64,000 nucleotides of DNA from a virus: the IMG/VR virus record IMGVR_UViG_3300032224_001591, positions 62,001 through 126,000 of that record; one strand, written 5' to 3'. The position numbers were made by a program, and so were the translations under genes. This document shows, in pieces, positions 53,050 to 61,340 of this stretch; within the stretch, counting starts at the first letter, position 1, and every line of letters starts with the position of its first letter. The notes beneath the pieces were generated by a model. The model made no database searches. It was not told where the DNA came from and was given only the letters and a program-made list of their open reading frames with translations.

Positions 53050-53872
53050 AATAGACCCACACAAACTACTTATTAGTAGTGACTTCTACTCAGTACAAGG
53101 AGAAGGTATTAGTACAGGTGTTCCATCTTACTTTATTAGACTAGGTTTATGTAATTTAACCTGTGGTATGTCTAACCGTTTTTTAAAAGCGCTAATTAAT
53201 GAGAAAGAATTAGCTGACGGTGAGATATTCAAAGGTGACTTAGAACTAGAAGGTAAAGCAACTTGGACTTGTGATAGTACATCTCAATGGGCTTGGAGAG
53301 GTGAAGATAAAGATTTTCAATATCTAATTGATAGATGGAAAGAACAAGACATTTATGATGATATTAAAAACGGAACAATTCATTTAATTTGGACTGGTGG
53401 TGAACCTACAATTAAAGGACATCAAGAGGCAATTACTAATTTCTTAACTTACTGGTACGAACAGGATGCTTCAATTGAACCATATAATGAAATTGAAACA
53501 AACGGTACTGTAGAAATTGGAGATAATTTATTCGAACAACTACACCAAATCAATAGCTCACCTAAGTTATCAAACTCAGGTATGACTGAGAAACAACGTA
53601 TTAAACCAGAAGCGATTAAACGCATTATGGAACATTCTAATTACCAATTTAAATTTGTTATATCTAATGAAGAAGACGTACAAGAAATATTCCGTGACTT
53701 TATCGTACCATTTAGCATACCTCTTGCCAATGTGGTTTGTATGCCAGGACTAGATAGCCAAACTGATTTTCATGAGCGTACTCAATTTGTATTAGAGATG
53801 AGTAAAAAATATCGCTTCAGAGGCCTTACACGCCTGCATATATCAGCCTGGGATAAAACGTTGAATGTTTAG
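53042..53872 (+). CDS. queE: QueE 7-carboxy-7-deazaguanine synthase (radical SAM)
   Basis: 276 residues. FYSVQGEGISTGVPSYFIRL starts the fold. The 4Fe-4S motif is split: two Cys in LCNLTCGM and the third in ATWTCDSTSQW about 45 residues on, an insertion I associate with phage-type QueE. Then IHLIWTGGEPTIKG binds SAM. It converts CPH4 to CDG. Together with FolE, QueD and QueC it completes preQ0 synthesis in this window. Confidence 0.87.
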   Translation: MSKIDPHKLLISSDFYSVQGEGISTGVPSYFIRLGLCNLTCGMSNRFLKALINEKELADGEIFKGDLELEGKATWTCDSTSQWAWRGEDKDFQYLIDRWKEQDIYDDIKNGTIHLIWTGGEPTIKGHQEAITNFLTYWYEQDASIEPYNEIETNGTVEIGDNLFEQLHQINSSPKLSNSGMTEKQRIKPEAIKRIMEHSNYQFKFVISNEEDVQEIFRDFIVPFSIPLANVVCMPGLDSQTDFHERTQFVLEMSKKYRFRGLTRLHISAWDKTLNV

Positions 53873-53910
53873 TAGAAAACGAAATAAATAAAACATTAAA
53901 CAAATAATAT

Positions 53911-54477
53911 ATGAAATCAGTATTAGCAGAAAAATTAATGAGCATATGCTCACCAGACAAAGATCTATCAAATGATCACAACCCGGATAATACATTCGGC
54001 ATTGACAATTTAACAGACAAGCAACGCACTCAGATAGAAGAGGAGTTGATCAAACATTTTGGATTTGAAAGGATAATATGGATGGATCTACCATCAGGCC
54101 TAACAGAAGATGGTAATCCTATAGTAGCCAAAACAATTAAAATAAACGATACGGACAATCCAGACTATGCAGGTAAAGTAGGATACCTATATAAAGTATT
54201 ATTTACTCCGCTAGTATACGATCCAAATAGCCTCCACCAGCCAATAAAAGACGGATGCGTAATAACACCTTTGATTTACAATCCAATATCATTTCTACCA
54301 AAAAGAAGTATTACGATTGAATGGTCGCCTGAGTTTCCTCAAGATATAGATAATCCTATAACTTGGGAAGATCAAAAGAAAATGCTACACGATAAATTAG
54401 AAACTATATTAGAAAATCCAGACTTATTCTTACCAGAAGGATATAGAGGATGTTTAGTAAGATTTGCAGCAGTATAA
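53911..54477 (+). CDS. Unknown protein after queE
   Basis: 188 residues. A short N-terminal helix, then GIDNLTDKQRTQIEEELIKH and IIWMDLPSGLTEDGNPIVAK, and a C-terminal beta-rich region. No signal peptide or known motif. Position next to the preQ0 genes would fit a DNA-modification accessory but gives no proof. Confidence 0.5.
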   Translation: MKSVLAEKLMSICSPDKDLSNDHNPDNTFGIDNLTDKQRTQIEEELIKHFGFERIIWMDLPSGLTEDGNPIVAKTIKINDTDNPDYAGKVGYLYKVLFTPLVYDPNSLHQPIKDGCVITPLIYNPISFLPKRSITIEWSPEFPQDIDNPITWEDQKKMLHDKLETILENPDLFLPEGYRGCLVRFAAV

Positions 54478-54495
54478 AACATTAAATGTATAATT

Positions 54496-54675
54496 ATGGA
54501 TAATTCTATTGAGCAGCACTTAAAAGATATCTTAGTAGAAAAAGGAATTGAACTATCACTAATAAGCGATTATATAGAAGATATATTCGCTTTTAGTGGG
54601 TTCGAATCTTACGAAGGGATATCAGATAAAGAAGTATACGAAGACTTTAAACAATGGCAACTACATGCAGGATAA
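54496..54675 (+). CDS. Small acidic protein
   Basis: 59 residues, strongly acidic (DNSIEQHLKDILVEKGIELS, EDIFAFSGFESYEGISDKEV). It overlaps the next gene by 11 nt. Similar small acidic phage proteins often inhibit host enzymes, but nothing specific is recognised. Confidence 0.5.
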   Translation: MDNSIEQHLKDILVEKGIELSLISDYIEDIFAFSGFESYEGISDKEVYEDFKQWQLHAG

Positions 54676-55327
54676 CAAATATAGTATTATCATAGAATAT
54701 CAAAATGGACTTAGAATTACATGTTACGATTTACATGATGATACAACTGAATTTTGGGTTAAAATTTATATTAAACAACAAAAACAAAACCGAAAATTAG
54801 TTTGGGAATATAACAATGTTGGTGGTCAAATTGTTGATGAAGTTATAATTAATAATGAGATTTTTAAAATACCATTTGCTGAAAGTGCAATTAAACATGC
54901 TTATTTTGTAGATTATTTCTATAAAGGATTAGTCCCTTATCATATCGAAATTTATAAACGTTATACAGATGAACTTATACATTCCGAATCATTTGATTGT
55001 CGTCATAAATTAGTTAATTTTACTTTACACAGTGATGATCCTAAAGAATTACATACTTGGGCTTGTGCTATTAAAAAGTTTAAGGAAGAAAATAATTGTG
55101 AAATATCAGTTATAAATGATGTATTATGGGAAACTAAAGAATATGACTTTGTAGATGCTTATTATCGTGTTGAAGATAATTTTTCACAATATTATGCTGG
55201 ATTTACTGTTGGAGAATTTGGTGATGAAAATGCTCCGGATTTATTTCGTAATCCTGATGGTATAAAAAATAAAACATCATTAGATATTATTGAAGACATT
55301 TTATATCATTATACTAAGAATCTATGA
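54665..55327 (+). CDS. Truncated relative of the O-heptosyltransferase-like protein
   Basis: 220 residues from ATG 54665 (an in-frame GTG at 54596 lies deep in the upstream gene). The region KLVNFTLHSDDPKELHTWAC then IKKFKEENNCEISVINDVLW aligns by eye with KVYIHLDSSAIGDTLAWFPY then EEFKKKHDCQLVCSTFHNEW of the 11190 protein. The second, sugar-binding half with its four Cys is missing, so it cannot be a complete GT-B enzyme. It overlaps the next transferase-like gene by 4 nt and may be its partner or a regulatory subunit. Confidence 0.55.
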   Translation: MQDNKYSIIIEYQNGLRITCYDLHDDTTEFWVKIYIKQQKQNRKLVWEYNNVGGQIVDEVIINNEIFKIPFAESAIKHAYFVDYFYKGLVPYHIEIYKRYTDELIHSESFDCRHKLVNFTLHSDDPKELHTWACAIKKFKEENNCEISVINDVLWETKEYDFVDAYYRVEDNFSQYYAGFTVGEFGDENAPDLFRNPDGIKNKTSLDIIEDILYHYTKNL

Positions 55328-55998
55328 GAAACGTTTTAATAATAATGAATGCTCGAAACATGGCTCCTTTTAAAGAGTGTGTTGATAAACTAAATATAGA
55401 TAAAGTTTGGTTTAAGGGCTATACTGAGTTTGAACTAAATACCCACATTAATAAATTCATCCAGGAAACAGATTATGACAATTATTTTTTAGCACCTGAT
55501 GATTTATTAATTAAAAAACATCATTTTGAATTATTAGAACGAAAGCTTCAACATCATGATATTGTTACGGGATGGGGTGTTTGGAGACAAAACTATACAT
55601 GGACTACTATCTATAAACAAAATAGATTATACACTTATGGTCAAGGACCGGCATTACCATTATTTAAAAAACATTATAATCTAGTCAAAACATATGAGGT
55701 AGACTCATTACCAGACGAAATAGAAACCGCTTTTACCGGCTGGTTTTTTACAGGAGCTAAACGACAAGTATGGTTAGAATATCCTTACCAAACATTAGCT
55801 ATACATGATTATCAACCCGGAGCTTCTACGGATTTACATTGGTCTAAAAGAATATTATCCGATAAAAAATATAAGCAAATATGTATTAAAGACGCTAAAG
55901 TAATACACATATCATATATTGGTAAAGATTACTTAGATTTAAAATTTGATACTAAAGAAATTAAATATGAACAAGCAACTATTAAAAGAGTCAATTAA
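55324..55998 (+). CDS. Glycosyltransferase-like protein (GT-A type)
   Basis: 224 residues. DYDNYFLAPDDLLIKKHHFE has the acidic DD pair after a hydrophobic strand typical of GT-A metal sites, and TAFTGWFFTGAKRQVWLEYP is a plausible acceptor region. The start overlaps the truncated heptosyltransferase relative (ATGA). A sugar-transferase pair beside the DNA-modification cluster could modify DNA bases further or a surface structure. Confidence 0.55.
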   Translation: MRNVLIIMNARNMAPFKECVDKLNIDKVWFKGYTEFELNTHINKFIQETDYDNYFLAPDDLLIKKHHFELLERKLQHHDIVTGWGVWRQNYTWTTIYKQNRLYTYGQGPALPLFKKHYNLVKTYEVDSLPDEIETAFTGWFFTGAKRQVWLEYPYQTLAIHDYQPGASTDLHWSKRILSDKKYKQICIKDAKVIHISYIGKDYLDLKFDTKEIKYEQATIKRVN

Positions 55999-56251
55999 TC
56001 GCAAAGAAAAATCAATTTTATTCTTTAACGCTACATGGTGTGGCGCTTGTAGGGATAGTTATGAAATAGTAGACCAAATCAAAGAATCAAAACCCGATTA
56101 TAAATTTCATGACATTGATGTTGATGATAAAGATTCGAATGAAATTGGTGAATTATTCGAAGTTGACTTTTTACCTACCATAGTTATAATATCTGAAACA
56201 GGATATAAAACATACAGTGGTAAAAGCCAAATAAAGAAATTATTAAAATAA
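55967..56251 (+). CDS. Thioredoxin-like protein 2
   Basis: 94 residues from ATG 55967; an upstream in-frame TTG at 55946 was rejected. WCGAC in FFNATWCGACRDSYEIVDQI is the redox site, one residue different from the usual WCGPC. FLPTIVIIS holds the cis-Pro. It overlaps the end of the transferase-like gene by 32 nt. Likely an electron donor for NrdA or QueE-type enzymes. Confidence 0.8.
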   Translation: MNKQLLKESINRKEKSILFFNATWCGACRDSYEIVDQIKESKPDYKFHDIDVDDKDSNEIGELFEVDFLPTIVIISETGYKTYSGKSQIKKLLK

Positions 56252-56283
56252 TTTGGTTTCTTAAAAATTAGTTATTATATTAT
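56252..56283 (+). promoter_or_regulatory. Class I promoter of folE
   Basis: TTTG at 56252-56255, 20 nt, TATATTAT at 56276-56283; start codon 56303, 19 nt downstream. It begins right at the stop codon of the thioredoxin gene. Confidence 0.7.
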
Positions 56284-56302
56284 AGAAATAAAATTTATAC
56301 AA

Positions 56303-56938
56303 ATGGAGTTATTAAAAAAATCAAATGGTAGTTTACCACGTACACAAGACGAAGTTAATCAAATGATTGACCAAGCTGAAAAAGCGTATGGTGAATTTCT
56401 CACAGCAGTAGGTTTTGACTATAAAGCAGATCGTCAAACTGAAGATACACCTCGTCGTGTAGCTAAAGCATGGTTAAAAGATTTAATCGTGGGTTCAATT
56501 ACAGATGAACCAAATATTACAGTATTCCCTAATGACGATGGTTATGATGGATTAGTAATCCAATCAGGTATTCCTATTGTTAGTATGTGTGCACATCACA
56601 ACTTAGCATTTACTGGATTTGCTACAGTAGCATACGTACCAGGTGAAAATGTAATTGGATTATCTAAATTAAATCGTATTGTAGAATGGTTTAGTCGTCG
56701 TCCACAAATGCAAGAGTCATTAACACAACAAATTCATGATTACTTAGCTACTAAAATGGATTGTCCCTCTGTAGCAGTAAGTATTGCTTGTAAACATACA
56801 TGCTGTAGTTCAAGAGGAATAAAGCATAATTCAACAATGACAACTAACAAATTTTCTGGGGTATTTATGGATCCTAGTAACTTAATTCGTGAAGAATTTT
56901 TACACGCAATTGAAGTTAATGGAACTAAAATGAAATAA
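56303..56938 (+). CDS. folE: GTP cyclohydrolase I
   Basis: 211 residues. Zinc ligands are present in IVSMCAHHNLAF and SIACKHTCCSSRGI; EDTPRRVAKAW is the family's N-terminal motif. It makes dihydroneopterin triphosphate from GTP, the first step of preQ0 synthesis, so it feeds QueD. Its own promoter separates it from queC-queE but a shared role is clear. Confidence 0.92.
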   Translation: MELLKKSNGSLPRTQDEVNQMIDQAEKAYGEFLTAVGFDYKADRQTEDTPRRVAKAWLKDLIVGSITDEPNITVFPNDDGYDGLVIQSGIPIVSMCAHHNLAFTGFATVAYVPGENVIGLSKLNRIVEWFSRRPQMQESLTQQIHDYLATKMDCPSVAVSIACKHTCCSSRGIKHNSTMTTNKFSGVFMDPSNLIREEFLHAIEVNGTKMK

Positions 56939-56939
56939 T

Positions 56940-57101
56940 ATGCAACCAAAAGAATCAAAATCAAGTAGACACTTTAAAATTAGCTTAATTAAATCAGCAT
57001 TTAGAATAATAGCGGGTGCTGCTCTAGCAATGGGAAATTTATATATAGCAGGAGCAACGCTTGTAGTAGCTGAATTATTAGGTATTGTAGAAGAATTATA
57101 A
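56940..57101 (+). CDS. Small single-TM protein
   Basis: 53 residues, starting with basic KESKSSRHFKISLIKSAF, then a Gly/Ala-rich hydrophobic segment (RIIAGAALAMGNLYIAGATL). It starts just after the folE stop. The small size and one TM suggest a membrane-active early protein; nothing more is recognised. Confidence 0.5.
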   Translation: MQPKESKSSRHFKISLIKSAFRIIAGAALAMGNLYIAGATLVVAELLGIVEEL

Positions 57102-57112
57102 AAATATAAGTT

Positions 57113-57595
57113 ATGGAAAAAACAAATTATGTTCCATTTGTAAGTGAAGTAGAAATATTTAACGCTACAATGGGAAAACCAAACAATTACTCCCCTGTAA
57201 TTCCAGAAGAAAAAGAATGGATGTTTGTGTATAATTTTATTCTTGAAGAATTAGAAGAATACAAACACGCTTGTGAAACTGGAAATATTGTTGAAGTATT
57301 AGATGCACTTTGCGATATCGCTTATGTATCAATAGGTAATGGAGTAATGTTACACGGTTTAAAAGATCAAATATTACCAGCATATGCTGAAGTGCAAGCA
57401 TCAAATATGTCTAAAGCTTGTAAAACTGAAGAAGAAGCAATTGAAACCGTAAAAGTAAGAAGCGTTGAACAAAATGCTGATTGCTATTATGAAAAACAAG
57501 GTGAATTTTGGGTTGTGTATCGTACGTATGATCGTAAAGTAATGAAAAGTATAAATTACTTTAAACCAAATCTTAAACAATTTTTAAATAAATAA
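57113..57595 (+). CDS. mazG: MazG-like nucleotide pyrophosphohydrolase
   Basis: 160 residues. ILEELEEYKHACETGNIVEV followed by LDALCDIAYV carries the E-x-x-E ... E-x-x-D metal site of MazG/HisE-type enzymes. It cleaves nucleoside triphosphates, in phages possibly ppGpp or non-canonical dNTPs. Common in T4-like marine phages. It lies 2 nt before the next gene. Confidence 0.75.
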   Translation: MEKTNYVPFVSEVEIFNATMGKPNNYSPVIPEEKEWMFVYNFILEELEEYKHACETGNIVEVLDALCDIAYVSIGNGVMLHGLKDQILPAYAEVQASNMSKACKTEEEAIETVKVRSVEQNADCYYEKQGEFWVVYRTYDRKVMKSINYFKPNLKQFLNK

Positions 57596-57597
57596 AC

Positions 57598-57903
57598 ATG
57601 ACACAAGAAACAAGAAATGCAATTAATGCTTTAAAAGAAGTTATTTTTTCATCTAACCCAAATCCAAGATATGGAGCTATGATTGAAGCTTTAAACGCTT
57701 TAGAAGCAACATTACCTGTAGAAGAAGTAGTTGTAGCTAAATTAGAAGAAGTTAAAGCAGAAATTATCCATGAGATGCAAGAATTAGGTGCTACTGAAGA
57801 ACAAATAGAAAATGTTGTAGAAGAAGTACAAGAAGCAATTGAGGAAGTAGTTACTCCTAAAAAGAAAACTACTAAAAAAACAACTGACACTCCAACAGTA
57901 TAA
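57598..57903 (+). CDS. Unknown Glu-rich protein with basic tail
   Basis: 101 residues. Long Glu/Val-rich helix (IIHEMQELGATEEQIENVVE) and a Lys/Thr tail (TPKKKTTKKTTDTPTV). The separated acidic and basic parts could act as an adapter at the replisome, since DNA polymerase follows, but this is only position-based. Confidence 0.5.
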   Translation: MTQETRNAINALKEVIFSSNPNPRYGAMIEALNALEATLPVEEVVVAKLEEVKAEIIHEMQELGATEEQIENVVEEVQEAIEEVVTPKKKTTKKTTDTPTV

Positions 57904-57930
57904 TTTAATTTAAAAACGGTTTTGTAAATA

Positions 57931-60525
57931 ATGTATCAAAGTATATATTACGATAGAGAAGAAAAACAATATTATCTTAGAGATGATAAACGAGGATGGA
58001 AACAATTTCAATATTGGCCTACTTACTATTTCCCTCATGAAGATGGAGAGTTTGAAACTCTAGATGGTAATAGAGTAATGCCTACTAAAAAAATAGCTGA
58101 CTGGAATGATGTTAGTTATTATGAAAAAGATGTAGACAAATGTACTCGATTGCTTGTAGATTATTATTACGAATCTGACGATACGCCTAATTATCACAAT
58201 ATCGTTTACCTGGATATTGAGTGTGAAATAGCAGGAGCATTGACTGAAGAAAGCATCAAAAATGCTCCTACTAAAATCACATCGGTAGCTCTATATGATA
58301 ACAATAGTAAAAAATACTACTGTTTAATTCTAGATGAAACCAAATCAATGAAATCAGTAAGCGATGAAAGTAAAGAAGTAATTCCGTATCACACTGAAAA
58401 AGAATTATTACGTGGATTTTTAGATTTTTGGATTGAACTAGATCCAACAATCATTTCAGGTTGGAACAGTGGTTTCTTTGATATCCCTTATTTGTATTAT
58501 CGTATTAGTAAGGTATTAGGAGAAGCAGTTGCTAATACTTTATCCCCACTAGGTAAAATTACATTTACACCTCAATTCCCAGAACAACCTGTAAACATAG
58601 CAGGTGTTAGTCACTTAGACTATTTATTATTATTTAAGAAATTTATAACAAAACAAGAACCGAGTTATCGTTTAGGTGACATAGGTACAAAATATGTTAA
58701 GTTAGGCAAAATTGATTATCATGGTTCGTTAGACAAATTATTTAAAGAAGATGTAAATAAGTTTATTGAGTATAATATTCGTGACGTTGAGATTATTGTT
58801 GAATTAGAAAAGAGTCAAAAATTTATTGATTTAACAGTTGCAATTGCTCACTTATGCCATACTGAATATGAACAAATATTCTTCTCAACGGTGTTAAATG
58901 AAGGTGCTATTTTAACTTACTTAAAACGTAAAGGTATTGTTTCACCTAATAAACCAACTACATACAATCCAGCTTTAAGAGAGTTAAAGGAAGAATATGC
59001 TGGTGGTTACCTAAAAGATCCGGTTCCGGGTTTATATGAGTGGGTTATTGACTTGGACTTTACATCACTATATCCTTCAATCATTCGTTCTCTTAATATG
59101 GGAATTGAAACATTAGTAGGACGTGTTGTAAATAGAGGTAAATTTGATAATCAATGGTCACTTAAAGAATTAAAGGAAATGGATCCTGAATTCGTTGTAA
59201 CTATTGAAAAAGTAAAAAAAGATAAACGATTATCTCAAGCACAAATCACTGTAGGTAAATTAATCGAATTAATCGAAGGAAATGATTTATTAATTTCAGC
59301 ACCCGGTGTTATGTTCCGTAAAGACAAAACAAGTGTAGTGTGTGAAATTCTATCTGACTGGTTTGCTAAACGTCAAGAATATAAAAAGTTGATGAAGAAA
59401 GCATACAAAGAAGATAAAGATCCGGTTATGGGCGAATTTTATAATCGCCGTCAACACGCATATAAAATTAAATTAAACGACGTTTATGGTGTATTCGCTA
59501 TCAATAGTTGGAGATACACAGACGGAAATAAATTCATTTCTAAAGCAATTACTTTAACCGGTCAACGTTTAATCCAAGAATCTATCAAATTCACAAATGA
59601 TTGGATAAATGAACAATTAGGTACCAAAAATAAAGATTACATTGTAACTTCAGATACCGATTCATTGTTTATTCAAGTTAAGGATTTAATATTAAAACGT
59701 AATCCAAGTCTAAAAAATGCACCACGTAACGAAATCACAGCTGAAGTATTAAAAGTAGCTACTGAAATACAAAAATTAGCAAATAATAATCTTCACATAA
59801 TGGTTAAGGAATTATTTAATGTTGATTATCCTAACGAACCTCATTACTTTGAATTAAAACAAGAGGTTATACTTGAAAGGGGCTATTTCTCAGGTAAAAG
59901 AAGATATGCTCAATTTATTGTAAATAAGGAAGGTGTACCCGTAGAAGAACTAGACATGAAGGGCTTAGATCTAATGAAATCTAATTTTCCACCATTGTTT
60001 AGAGATTTTGGAGAACATATCCTTAAAGAACTTATGTTTGGTAAAACTAAATCTTCTATTGATAAACAAATTTTAGACTTTAGAACATCACTACGAACAG
60101 TAGAATGGGAAAAAATACTTAAACCAACTGGTTTAAAGAAATTAGAAGAATATATTGCACGGGGACCAAGTGCAGGTGAAATATTTTCTAAATTAGCACT
60201 AAAATGTCCTATTAATACTAAAGCAGCAATTTATTATAACGATATGCTTCGTTTTAAAAAATTAGATAAAAAATTTCCATGCTTTCAAATTGGTGATAAA
60301 ATGTTTATTGCTTATTTAAAAGAAAATCCATATCAAATAGAGGTTATAGGATTCAACGGATACAATGATCCTCCAGAAATAATGGAATTTATTGAAAAAT
60401 ATATTGACCGTGATGGTATCTTTGAATCAGTTATGAAAAATAAATTAGAATCGGTTTATAGTGATTTAGGATGGGGTGCGCCGGTATTTAATAACAACGT
60501 AAGCAAGTTTTTCTCATTTGGCTAA
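57931..60525 (+). CDS. gp43: Family B DNA polymerase (gp43-like)
   Basis: 864 residues (T4 gp43 898). Exonuclease motifs: IVYLDIECE (about 91-99), IISGWNSGFFDIPYL, YNIRDVEIIVELE. Polymerase motifs: WVIDLDFTSLYPSIIRSLNM (A), YKIKLNDVYGVFAIN (B), VTSDTDSLFIQ (C, DTDS). It ends NNNVSKFFSFG; T4-like polymerases bind the clamp with such a C-terminal peptide. Main replicase, next to the sliding clamp gene. No intein or intron. Confidence 0.93.
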   Translation: MYQSIYYDREEKQYYLRDDKRGWKQFQYWPTYYFPHEDGEFETLDGNRVMPTKKIADWNDVSYYEKDVDKCTRLLVDYYYESDDTPNYHNIVYLDIECEIAGALTEESIKNAPTKITSVALYDNNSKKYYCLILDETKSMKSVSDESKEVIPYHTEKELLRGFLDFWIELDPTIISGWNSGFFDIPYLYYRISKVLGEAVANTLSPLGKITFTPQFPEQPVNIAGVSHLDYLLLFKKFITKQEPSYRLGDIGTKYVKLGKIDYHGSLDKLFKEDVNKFIEYNIRDVEIIVELEKSQKFIDLTVAIAHLCHTEYEQIFFSTVLNEGAILTYLKRKGIVSPNKPTTYNPALRELKEEYAGGYLKDPVPGLYEWVIDLDFTSLYPSIIRSLNMGIETLVGRVVNRGKFDNQWSLKELKEMDPEFVVTIEKVKKDKRLSQAQITVGKLIELIEGNDLLISAPGVMFRKDKTSVVCEILSDWFAKRQEYKKLMKKAYKEDKDPVMGEFYNRRQHAYKIKLNDVYGVFAINSWRYTDGNKFISKAITLTGQRLIQESIKFTNDWINEQLGTKNKDYIVTSDTDSLFIQVKDLILKRNPSLKNAPRNEITAEVLKVATEIQKLANNNLHIMVKELFNVDYPNEPHYFELKQEVILERGYFSGKRRYAQFIVNKEGVPVEELDMKGLDLMKSNFPPLFRDFGEHILKELMFGKTKSSIDKQILDFRTSLRTVEWEKILKPTGLKKLEEYIARGPSAGEIFSKLALKCPINTKAAIYYNDMLRFKKLDKKFPCFQIGDKMFIAYLKENPYQIEVIGFNGYNDPPEIMEFIEKYIDRDGIFESVMKNKLESVYSDLGWGAPVFNNNVSKFFSFG

Positions 60526-60548
60526 GCCAAAAAAATTTATTATATTAA
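60517..60548 (+). promoter_or_regulatory. Class I promoter of the sliding clamp with an inverted repeat
   Basis: TTTG at 60517-60520, 20 nt, TATATTAA at 60541-60548. The start codon 60555 is only 6 nt away, so a leaderless transcript is likely. TTTGGC-TAA-GCCAAA (60517-60531) is a perfect inverted repeat over the -33 box and overlaps the polymerase stop. Confidence 0.7.
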
Positions 60549-60554
60549 TAGTAT

Positions 60555-61295
60555 ATGATTAGCAAATTAGATTTAGTATCCGTTATTTCAAAGTATTATT
60601 TGAACGGAATGAATGAAGCAGTTAGATGGGAAATTAAAGACGAAACAGTAAACATTAAATTTACTTCCCCTGCAAAAGAAATGATTGGTAGTGTTGTTTT
60701 CAAAGGAATGCCTCTTGAAGATTCAACTATTGCTATTAGTAATACTACTCAATTGATTAAATTGTTATCTATTACAAGTGGTTATTTAAAATTAGATTAT
60801 GTTAAACAACATAAACTGATTGAAAAACTTATGGTAGCTGATAATCAATTTACACTTAATTATGCTTTAGCAGATTTGATGATTATTCCTAAAACAGGTG
60901 AATTGAATGGAGAAATTGCATTTAATATGGAAGCTGATTTAGACAATGAAAGTATCAATGCTATTGTAAAAGCAAAATCAGCATTAGCTGAAAGTGAAAC
61001 TGTAGTAATTAAACCAACTTCAAACGATGATGGTGAATTTCAATTAGAATTGGAATTTGGTGGTAATGTAGAATATGCTAATAAAGTATCATTTTATATT
61101 CCTAATGTAGAAACTACAAACATACCAGATGAATTTAAAGTACATTACAATTCAAACATGATTAAAGAAATTATGTATTGTAATAAAGATATGGCATCAG
61201 GTCGTATTGCTATAAATTTAGATGGTTTAATGAAATTAGAGTTCGAGAACGATACTCTTAAAAGTACTTATTACCTTGTTGCAAATGAAATATAA
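60555..61295 (+). CDS. gp45: Sliding clamp (gp45-like)
   Basis: 246 residues (T4 gp45 228). It starts ISKLDLVSVISKYYLNGMNE and has VNIKFTSPAKEMIGSVVFKG, plus the mid-linker and C-terminal repeat of a clamp monomer; EIMYCNKDMASGRIAINLDG and LKSTYYLVANEI end it. Forms a trimer on DNA that tethers the polymerase. Its own promoter is under the same putative operator as gp32. Confidence 0.85.
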   Translation: MISKLDLVSVISKYYLNGMNEAVRWEIKDETVNIKFTSPAKEMIGSVVFKGMPLEDSTIAISNTTQLIKLLSITSGYLKLDYVKQHKLIEKLMVADNQFTLNYALADLMIIPKTGELNGEIAFNMEADLDNESINAIVKAKSALAESETVVIKPTSNDDGEFQLELEFGGNVEYANKVSFYIPNVETTNIPDEFKVHYNSNMIKEIMYCNKDMASGRIAINLDGLMKLEFENDTLKSTYYLVANEI

Positions 61296-61300
61296 GGCAA

Positions 61301-61312
61301 CATATTTATAAT
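61301..61312 (+). promoter_or_regulatory. TATTTATA element before the GroES gene
   Basis: CATATTTATAAT, 28 nt before the start codon at 61341. A TTG lies 22 nt upstream of the box, a poor -33 match. Confidence 0.4.
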
Positions 61313-61340
61313 ATATAAACAAAGTTTTAAAAAATAGTCT

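Noticed and set aside
54596-54664. Upstream GTG start for the truncated heptosyltransferase relative
   Set aside because: It would overlap the small gene 54496-54675 by 80 nt; ATG 54665 gives the usual short overlap and matches where similarity begins.
56740-56964. Minus-strand ORF over the end of folE, and other short antisense ORFs such as 37535-37918 and 32788-33171
   Set aside because: Shadows of clearly coding + strand genes with no motif of their own.
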